Part shown: positions 14,242 to 19,241 of the stretch, piece after piece | How the letters are laid out: the number at the start of each line of letters is the position of its first letter | Numbering within the stretch: the first letter of the stretch is position 1 | Assembly: GCA_028717025.1 (NCBI GenBank) | Contig: JAQUOR010000008.1 | Span: forward strand, 1 to 19,241 | Length of the DNA: 19,241 nt | Direction: 5' to 3' | Origin: Candidatus Omnitrophota bacterium | Lineage (GTDB): Bacteria > Omnitrophota > Gorgyraeia > Duberdicusellales > 4484-171 | Made by a program: the position numbers and the translations under genes | The notes under the pieces: generated by a model | Seen by the model: the letters and a program-made list of their open reading frames with translations, nothing else | The model's database searches: none | What the model was told of the DNA's origin: nothing

Positions 14242-15749
14242 TGCTTCACCTCATTGGTTTCGTTTCCATCGGTCACATTCAAAAGACCGCTCTCTTCTGT
14301 CGCCGGCTCTTTGGATGTATCCGCGCTTATCATAGGGTCCTGCGGCGTTACCGCTGAAGCCCCGGGAGATTGCGTTTGCTCTGCCGCCATCGGAGTCTGA
14401 ACATTTTCATTTACCTGAGGCATCACCGGCTCCAAAGAGATCTCGGAAGGAACCACAGGCACAGCCTCTTTGGTCTGCTCGACCAGAGGTTGCGCTTGTT
14501 TCTCTTTTTGCGCAAGCGCTTCTTCTGCTGCGCGCAATGTTTCTTCCCGCTTTCTTTTCTTCTGCTCTTTTAGCTCCTGTTTTCTCTTAAGGGCTTTCTC
14601 GCGTGCCTCTTTCTTCTTGTCTATCTTTTTCTGCCGTAGTTCTTTTTTACGGTCTGCGATATTTTTTTGTTTTTCAAGCTTCTCCATTATACGTTTTTCT
14701 TTTTCCAAATACCGCTCATCCTGAAGGTCCCGTCGCTCTTCTTTCTTTGCGGCAACCTGCTCATGCAGCTTTCTCCTGAGCAACTCCTTTTTGCTGATTT
14801 TTCCTTCAGTCAATTCCGTCAGTTCCTTTATCTTCTCCAATGAAGAAAGATAATAATTGCTGTCGGCGTATTTGGCAGTAACCACTTTATAATAAATAAG
14901 CGCGCTGTCATATTTTTCCTGATTCTCATAAAACTGGGCCACGTTGAAATTCTTCCTTGCCTCTTTGTTGCGTAATTCTTTCAATTGGATTTCCGCCTGG
15001 GTAGATATTTGTGCGTCGGGATGTTTTTTGATAAACTCGTCAAGCCGGGAAGAAGCCTCCTGGAGCGTCGTTGAATCGTAGCCTACGCCGGGAGATGCTT
15101 TTGAGGTAGCGATTGCCAATTGATATTTTGAAGGCGTCGCCCACTCGGTATCCGGATAATTGTCGATAACTTTCTGGAATGCCTCCCGCGCTTCATCGTA
15201 GCGGCCAAGCTTCATGAGCAATAAACCCAGCTTGTATTGCGCCTGGGTGGCATATGGAGAGTATGGCACCTTCTCGACGATTTTTTTAAAAATCTCTATA
15301 GAAGGATGCTCTACGAAATCATATACCGAAACACCCAGCCACTGTTTCGGTTCCCGGTTCAGGAAATATTCTCCGATTTTGTATTCTCTCTCGACTGCCT
15401 CATTGATCCGCTTGCTATTGGGGTAAATATCGATTACTTTCTGATACTCCTGGAATGCCTGGTATGGTTGGCTCATTTCTTCCAAGCACCTGCCCAGATA
15501 GTATTGCGCCTCGGCGGCTTCCTGGGAATCAGGGTAATGGATAATCAGTTTTTTGAACGCATCACGTGCTTCTTTATACCTTTTTTCGTCGAAATTTTTT
15601 TCTCCCTCTTTGAATTGCAAAAACGGCGTTGCCAGAGGTGAATATTTGGGATTTTTCCACTTCTGAGTTTTTGGCGACCACACCCAGAAAGAATAGGCAT
15701 TTACCGACCATACACATACGATGCAAAAGACGAGAATTTTTTTTATCAT
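14238..15749 (-). CDS. BamD-like TPR envelope protein with a charged coiled-coil and disordered tail
   Basis: The 503-aa protein begins with a Sec signal peptide (MIKKILVFCIVCVWSVNAYS) with no lipobox cysteine, so it is predicted to be soluble periplasmic or membrane-associated. Residues about 45-300 are TPR repeats resembling BamD/YfiO of the outer-membrane protein assembly machine (AQYYLGRCLEEM at 81-92, YKLGLLLMKLGRYDEAREAF at 172-191). A highly charged Lys/Glu/Arg helix follows at about 320-418, and a Pro/Gln/Thr/Glu-rich disordered tail at 419-503. Canonical BamD is a roughly 245-aa lipoprotein, so the tail and lack of lipidation are unusual. It leads the operon with lptE and holA. AAGGAG lies 16 nt before the ATG, a long spacing; an in-frame ATT sits 6 nt upstream. 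Confidence 0.78.
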   Translation of the reverse strand: MIKKILVFCIVCVWSVNAYSFWVWSPKTQKWKNPKYSPLATPFLQFKEGEKNFDEKRYKEARDAFKKLIIHYPDSQEAAEAQYYLGRCLEEMSQPYQAFQEYQKVIDIYPNSKRINEAVEREYKIGEYFLNREPKQWLGVSVYDFVEHPSIEIFKKIVEKVPYSPYATQAQYKLGLLLMKLGRYDEAREAFQKVIDNYPDTEWATPSKYQLAIATSKASPGVGYDSTTLQEASSRLDEFIKKHPDAQISTQAEIQLKELRNKEARKNFNVAQFYENQEKYDSALIYYKVVTAKYADSNYYLSSLEKIKELTELTEGKISKKELLRRKLHEQVAAKKEERRDLQDERYLEKEKRIMEKLEKQKNIADRKKELRQKKIDKKKEAREKALKRKQELKEQKKRKREETLRAAEEALAQKEKQAQPLVEQTKEAVPVVPSEISLEPVMPQVNENVQTPMAAEQTQSPGASAVTPQDPMISADTSKEPATEESGLLNVTDGNETNEVKQ

Positions 15750-15975
15750 GACAATTTTCTTGTGGCTCCTTTTTTGACGGAAAGGTCAAGGTATCTTAAT
15801 ATAGACAGAGGGGAATGAACCTTTTCGGGTTCTTATTGGACTAACGTCTGGACCCCTTCATGATCCCGCCTTCGCTCAATACAATAAAAATTTCAGGAAA
15901 AAATTTTTATTGACTACGGCGGGATAACCGTCAGCATTCTTAAAGCTGTGCTTGTCTATGCTGGCGGTTAAACAG
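15750..15975 (-). promoter_or_regulatory. Long hairpin-rich 5' leader of the bamD-lptE-holA operon (candidate structured RNA)
   Basis: The whole gap from 15750 to 16075 (326 bp) holds no gene. Downstream of the promoter at 15981-16009 the minus-strand transcript would carry four inverted repeats in order. H1: 15958-15969 with 15926-15937, 11 of 12 pairs. H2: 15918-15925 with 15863-15870 (8 bp, GGCGGGAT/ATCCCGCC) enclosing 15901-15911 with 15883-15893 (11 bp). H3: 15853-15857 with 15809-15813 enclosing 15828-15832 with 15817-15821 (GAACC/GGTTC). H4: 15785-15789 with 15774-15778 (TTGAC/GTCAA), right before the AAGGAG at 15766-15771. No uninterrupted U-run follows H4. It could be a cis-regulatory RNA or inserted palindromic repeats; the family is not recognised. 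Confidence 0.5.
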
Positions 15976-15980
15976 TAAAA

Positions 15981-16009
15981 ACTATACCAAAATCAGCCCT
16001 TTTTGTCAA
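15981..16009 (-). promoter_or_regulatory. Sigma70-type promoter of the bamD-lptE-holA operon
   Basis: On the minus strand a perfect TTGACA (16004-16009), a 17-bp spacer and TATAGT (15981-15986, five of six consensus bases) lie in the gap after comEC. Transcription should begin near 15974, about 225 nt before the bamD-like ATG. Confidence 0.75.
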
Positions 16010-16068
16010 ACCATTAAATAGGCACCGGTTAAAGGCGGGAACAATGAACAGACGGCAGGAAATTTAAG

Positions 16069-16081
16069 ATGTATCTTATGT
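16069..16081. repeat. 13-mer shared with the murJ-rpsT gap, spanning the comEC stop
   Basis: ATGTATCTTATGT occurs here and at 12472-12484. Here it contains the TAA stop of comEC (16076-16078). The left part AAGATGTATCTT is itself a small palindrome. This suggests that a repeat supplies the 3' end of the gene. Confidence 0.45.
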
Positions 16082-17512
16082 TTTTCCTCGCGCGTACAAT
16101 GTCTTTTTCCCTTTAAAAATGATAATACCTGCGGCAAAAATCACATAGTAAAAACATACCATCGGCATCGTAAAGGTAAATGAGACGAAGGAAAAACGTA
16201 GAGAACCAAAAAATTGCGTCAATCCATCAAATAGGTAGATGAGAAACGAAAGAACTGCACCCGTCGATTGCGCAAAAAACCGCAAAGGAGAGACGATAAG
16301 CAGAAGGAAATTCACCATCAGGATAAGGGTAAAAAAAGGAATCAAAACGACATTATACAGGATACTGAGAAGGTATATTCTTCCAAAGTAATATGAAACC
16401 AACGGAAGGATCAGTAATGAAACGTAGAAAGAAGACAACGCAGTGTACATAACGTAATTAATGAGCCAGTTTTTTGTGCCTCTTACGGGAAGAAACGTAA
16501 ATCCTGCGATGAGAGCGAATACCGAAAGAAACGATAATTGAAAACCAACATCGAAAAAAGAAACAGGATTAAGCAACAGACATAGCAGCCCGGCAAGTCC
16601 CAGAGAATTAAGCGGATTGACTTTGCGCTTTAAAAAGAATCCTGCAGCAAAAACAGCATACATGATCACGGCACGTACCGTAGGCAAATTGGCTCCGGTA
16701 ATCACGGTATAGATGGAAACAAAGATAAGCGATAGGATAATGCGTACCCTGAACTTTATATAAAAGATCTTCAAAATAAAAAATAGCACCAGCGCGGTAA
16801 GCGCGATGTTCGAGCCGCTGATAGCAAGCAAATGCGCAATGCCTGCATCGGTAAAGATCCTGCCACCCTCGCGGAACAATTCCCTGCGACCCAAAAAAAC
16901 CGAGGCAAGGAAATTATACCCCTCCTCGCTTAGATTTTCTTTAAAAACTTTCAAAATATAACGTACTATTTTTTTGTTACCCTTATCTAAAACACTGGAA
17001 GGAATTTGCGTAATGGGTGCCTGCTGTTTTACCCACAGATAATAAAAACCTCTTTCTTGATAAAAACGTCTGCGTAAAGTCCCTGTTACTTCATAGGTAT
17101 TTAAATACTCCATGGATCTTGTGTAGTCGATGACCTTAATCGCGGTGCCTACGGGTAGGCCGCATACCCGCTTTAACTGAGCAGAAAATGTTTTCCGCAG
17201 GCCTGCCCCTTGCGGCAGGGATAAAACTTTTAATGTACAGGGATTTTCTTTATCTAAAAAATTTTCTATTCTTTTGATTGACGCAGGAGCCTGGGCCTGC
17301 GCTCCTAACGTGATGAACAACACGAGTACAAAAATGTCGGAAAGAAAAAAATTATTCTTCTTATAGAAAAAATAAACTGCACCTCCGGCCAGCAACGATA
17401 AGAAAATAAAAAGCGCAAAATTAGGAAAAACATTCCCGATGATGATGCCGCAGGCAAACGCAATAAAGAGCCAGAAATTAAGGACGGCTCCGGAGAAGAT
17501 TGTTTTAAGCAT
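16076..17512 (-). CDS. comEC: ComEC/Rec2-type DNA uptake channel without a metallo-beta-lactamase domain
   Basis: ComEC is the inner-membrane channel that carries single-stranded DNA into the cell. The 478-aa product has N-terminal membrane helices (about 10-72), a soluble beta-rich domain of the DUF4131/OB type (about 90-165) and the polytopic Competence domain. Signatures are GIAHLLAISGSNIAL and GANLPTVRAVIMYAVF, then DVGFQLSFLSV. It ends after a last membrane helix and RGKT. Many ComEC proteins are 700-800 aa because a metallo-beta-lactamase nuclease domain follows; that is absent, as in a known shorter class. A palindromic repeat encodes residues about 98-105. No Shine-Dalgarno is seen; the 69-bp gap from comEA is filled with AGCT-type repeats. 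Confidence 0.9.
   Translation of the reverse strand: MLKTIFSGAVLNFWLFIAFACGIIIGNVFPNFALFIFLSLLAGGAVYFFYKKNNFFLSDIFVLVLFITLGAQAQAPASIKRIENFLDKENPCTLKVLSLPQGAGLRKTFSAQLKRVCGLPVGTAIKVIDYTRSMEYLNTYEVTGTLRRRFYQERGFYYLWVKQQAPITQIPSSVLDKGNKKIVRYILKVFKENLSEEGYNFLASVFLGRRELFREGGRIFTDAGIAHLLAISGSNIALTALVLFFILKIFYIKFRVRIILSLIFVSIYTVITGANLPTVRAVIMYAVFAAGFFLKRKVNPLNSLGLAGLLCLLLNPVSFFDVGFQLSFLSVFALIAGFTFLPVRGTKNWLINYVMYTALSSFYVSLLILPLVSYYFGRIYLLSILYNVVLIPFFTLILMVNFLLLIVSPLRFFAQSTGAVLSFLIYLFDGLTQFFGSLRFSFVSFTFTMPMVCFYYVIFAAGIIIFKGKKTLYARGKT
17201..17220. repeat. Palindromic repeat inside comEC
   Basis: GCCTGCCCCTTGCGGCAGGG has a CCTGCC/GGCAGG stem with a 6-nt loop. It resembles the intergenic palindrome at 9267-9287. 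It stays in frame and encodes SLPQGAGL in the soluble domain. Confidence 0.45.
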
Positions 17513-17520
17513 TTTATTTA

Positions 17521-17583
17521 GCTGTCAGCTTTCAGTCTTCAGCTTTCAGCTTTTAAATATTTTTTGCTGATAGCTGAGAGCTT
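17521..17583. repeat. AGCTG/TCAGC repeat with dyad symmetry in the comEA-comEC gap
   Basis: Five or more copies of TCAGCTTTCAG-like words lie at 17521-17554, and an opposing GCTGATAGCTGAGAGCTT lies at 17566-17583. AGCTGTCAGC and GCTGATAGCT are complementary at 9 of 10 positions across an AT-rich centre. The right end covers part of the comEA stop codon (17582-17584). It has no coding potential. Confidence 0.6.
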
Positions 17584-17917
17584 ATAAGGAAACATACTCC
17601 TTCATCTGCCCAAGCTTCTTTGCTCCAATGCCTTTGACTTTCTTTAAATCTTCGAGGGTTTGAAAATCGCCGTTTTGAACGCGATAGGCAATAATGCGCT
17701 GTGCAAAGGCCGGGCCTATGCCGGGGATTGTTTCAAGCTCTTCCTGCGAAGCTTTGTTAATATTAACAATAGTATCTGCGGAGTACGATGTGGACGAAGT
17801 AAGGGTGGCGGTAGAACTTTTTATGTTTACCTGAAAGTACCGTATAATCGCGCCACAGAAGATCATACCTGCGACGATAAGCAGAACCTTGCGTTCACGG
17901 CTGGTTAATGAAAACAT
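17582..17917 (-). CDS. comEA: ComEA-type helix-hairpin-helix DNA-binding protein
   Basis: ComEA proteins bind incoming double-stranded DNA on the outer face of the inner membrane and hand it to ComEC. The 111-aa product has one N-terminal membrane anchor (about 10-28), a Ser/Thr-rich linker (about 33-48) and the (HhH) domain VNINKASQEELETIPGIGP (51-69) to KKVKGIGAKKLGQM. These are the two helix-hairpin-helix motifs of the family (IPGIGP and VKGIGA hairpins). Start ATG at 17917 lies 4 nt after the leuS stop with no clear Shine-Dalgarno, implying coupling to leuS. comEC follows, which supports a DNA-uptake role. A general DNA-binding role for such short anchored HhH proteins is an alternative. 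Confidence 0.9.
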   Translation of the reverse strand: MFSLTSRERKVLLIVAGMIFCGAIIRYFQVNIKSSTATLTSSTSYSADTIVNINKASQEELETIPGIGPAFAQRIIAYRVQNGDFQTLEDLKKVKGIGAKKLGQMKEYVSL

Positions 17918-17921
17918 ACTT

Positions 17922-19241
17922 TTAAATAACTATGTTTATCATGCGTTTTTCTACGTAGATGATCTTTTTGGGCGGGGTGTTCCCGATGAAGCTTTTTACT
18001 TTGTCAGACGCCAGGGCCTTCTCTTGTATTTCTTCTTTACTCCAGTTGACGTTAATGGTCAATTTATCGCGGACCTTACCGTTGACTGAGATAGCGATCT
18101 CCACTGTGTCGGTCTTTATATATTCTTCGTTAAACCTTGGCCACTGTCTTTTTAAAACAGAGCCGTGGTTGCCCAACGCGCTGTTGACCTCTTCGCTGAT
18201 ATGCGGGGTAAACGGGGATAAAAGCAGGAATATCGTATCAACCGCTTCTTTAAAAATGTCTTTGCGTAACGTTCCTTCATTTAAACATTTATAGGTCTGG
18301 TTAACCAGCTCCATAATCCGGGAAATGGCGGTATTAAATTGAAAATCGCCTTCAAGATCCAAGGTAACTTCTTTTATGGTGGAATGGATCTTGCGCTTGA
18401 GATCTTTTTCATAACTGTTCAGCTGCGCTTCTGTTTTATCTTCGCGGTATTCTTTAAGCATATCGACCAAGCGCAGCGCTCTCTGGATGAAACGGCTGCT
18501 GCCTGCAAGGCCCTCGTCCTGCCACTCCGCGTCTTTTTCCGGCGGGCCCATGAATAAAATATAAAGGCGCATGACGTCAGCGCCGTATTTATCGATGATG
18601 TAATCAGGGGCAACGGTATTGCCTTTTGACTTAGACATTTTGTTGCCGTTCTTAACGATCATGCCCTGGGTAAAGAGAGCCTTAAAAGGCTCTTTAAACG
18701 ATATACACTTTAAATCGTAAAGCACTTTGGTGATAAAACGTGAATACAAAAGATGCAAAATCGCATGTTCCACTCCTCCGATGTACTGGTCTACCGGAAG
18801 CCACTTGTTAACAAGGCTGCTGTCAAAAGGCTTTAACGTTTCTTTAGGAGAAATGTAGCGCAAGAAATACCAGCTTGAATCTACGAATGTATCCATGGTG
18901 TCGGTTTCCCGTTGCGCGGGACCGGCGCATTTTGGACAGGTCGTATTAATGAACTCACTGCTCTCTTTTAAAGGAGATTGCCCGGTAGGTTTAAAGGCGA
19001 CGTTCTCGGGTAATAAGACCGGCAGATCCTTTTCCGGCACAGGCAGCTCGCCGCAATTTTTGCAATATACAATCGGTATGGGAGCGCCCCAGTAGCGCTG
19101 CCTTGAGATGAGCCAATCGCGAAGCCTGAAATGCACGCAACGTCGACCTATTTTTTTCTCCTGCATCCAGTCGGCAATTTTTTCCATAGCCTGGCGGTTG
19201 TTAAGACCGTTAAATTGGCTGGAGTTTACCATGACTCCGTC
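17922..19241 (-). CDS. leuS: Leucyl-tRNA synthetase, C-terminal half (5' end beyond window)
   Basis: LeuRS charges tRNA-Leu. The window holds the last 439 codons (family length about 860 aa). In order: the end of the editing domain (VMVNSSQFNGL), the catalytic-domain block LRDWLISRQRYWGAPIP, a zinc-binding region with CKNC and CPKC pairs, DTFVDSSWYFLRY, and the class I KMSKS loop (NKMSKSKGN, about residue 200 of the fragment). The helical anticodon-binding domain follows (GSSRFIQRALRLVDML), then the C-terminal domain (VNGKVRDKLTINVNWSKEE). The frame is open to the right edge (GDGV preceding VMVNS is typical), so the gene continues to the right. comEA follows after 4 nt. Confidence 0.97.
   Translation of the reverse strand, partial: DGVMVNSSQFNGLNNRQAMEKIADWMQEKKIGRRCVHFRLRDWLISRQRYWGAPIPIVYCKNCGELPVPEKDLPVLLPENVAFKPTGQSPLKESSEFINTTCPKCAGPAQRETDTMDTFVDSSWYFLRYISPKETLKPFDSSLVNKWLPVDQYIGGVEHAILHLLYSRFITKVLYDLKCISFKEPFKALFTQGMIVKNGNKMSKSKGNTVAPDYIIDKYGADVMRLYILFMGPPEKDAEWQDEGLAGSSRFIQRALRLVDMLKEYREDKTEAQLNSYEKDLKRKIHSTIKEVTLDLEGDFQFNTAISRIMELVNQTYKCLNEGTLRKDIFKEAVDTIFLLLSPFTPHISEEVNSALGNHGSVLKRQWPRFNEEYIKTDTVEIAISVNGKVRDKLTINVNWSKEEIQEKALASDKVKSFIGNTPPKKIIYVEKRMINIVI

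Noticed and set aside
15237..15641. 134-codon plus-strand open frame opposite the bamD-like gene
   Set aside because: It is Phe/Leu/Ile-rich, antisense to a well-supported TPR gene, and lacks any family signature.
15774..15802. Plus-strand promoter-like TTGACG-17-TAATAT facing into the bamD leader
   Set aside because: The -35 box is simply one arm of the TTGAC/GTCAA hairpin and the -10 matches only 4 of 6 bases. No plus-strand gene follows. An antisense RNA cannot be excluded but is unsupported.
15800..15860. tRNA or other known ncRNA in the bamD leader (GGTTC near a stem)
   Set aside because: The GAACC/GGTTC hairpin resembles a T-arm word, but there is no cloverleaf, acceptor stem or anticodon arm.
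1..19241. CRISPR array, transposase, toxin-antitoxin or phage module
   Set aside because: No spaced identical repeats of 24-40 nt, no transposase or integrase motif, and no accessory cassette. All sizeable genes are recognisable housekeeping families.

Overview
This window reads as a housekeeping chromosome segment from a diderm (Gram-negative-type) bacterium with moderate GC content. Evidence for two membranes is direct. There is a lipid A-type acyltransferase, apolipoprotein N-acyltransferase (lnt), an LptE lipoprotein and a BamD-like TPR protein, alongside SecA and MurJ. The protein style, the leuS/lptE/holA/rpsT neighbourhood and the AGCT-rich intergenic repeats remind me of uncultivated lineages such as Omnitrophota. 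That placement is inference from memory and could not be tested here.

Layout: every protein gene except rpsT is on the minus strand, so the order of transcription is right to left. (1) 19241-16076: leuS (its 5' end lies beyond the window), comEA and comEC. (2) 15749-13028: a tightly overlapping bamD-like, lptE and holA operon. It has a good sigma70-type promoter at 15981-16009 and an unusually long, hairpin-rich leader of about 225 nt. (3) rpsT alone on the plus strand (12629-12907) with its own clear promoter. (4) 12408-1: murJ, uvrC (short), a 89-aa alkyltransferase (ogt-like), a pilT-like ATPase, prfB, secA, lnt, a CDF metal transporter, an adenosine-specific kinase and an LpxL-like acyltransferase that runs off the left edge. 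Overlaps (murJ/uvrC, secA/lnt, CDF/kinase) and a Shine-Dalgarno lying on the preceding stop codon (lnt to CDF) suggest translational coupling.

Together the genes cover envelope building (lipid II flipping, Sec export, lipoprotein acylation, LPS transport and acylation, outer-membrane protein assembly), translation (LeuRS, RF2, S20), replication and repair (HolA, UvrC, alkyltransferase), and DNA uptake or pilus motors (ComEA, ComEC, PilT-like).

I found no tRNA or rRNA, CRISPR array, transposase, phage or toxin-antitoxin module, and no new multi-gene system. The points most worth a second look are these: the structured leader of the bamD operon; a family of dyad, AGCT-rich or GCGGAT-rich intergenic repeats that often overlap stop codons; several reduced proteins (UvrC without its C-terminal HhH region, a short HolA, a ComEC without a metallo-beta-lactamase domain); and substitutions at normally conserved positions (PilT-like GNIRD, UvrC Fe-S cluster, LpxL HX4E).
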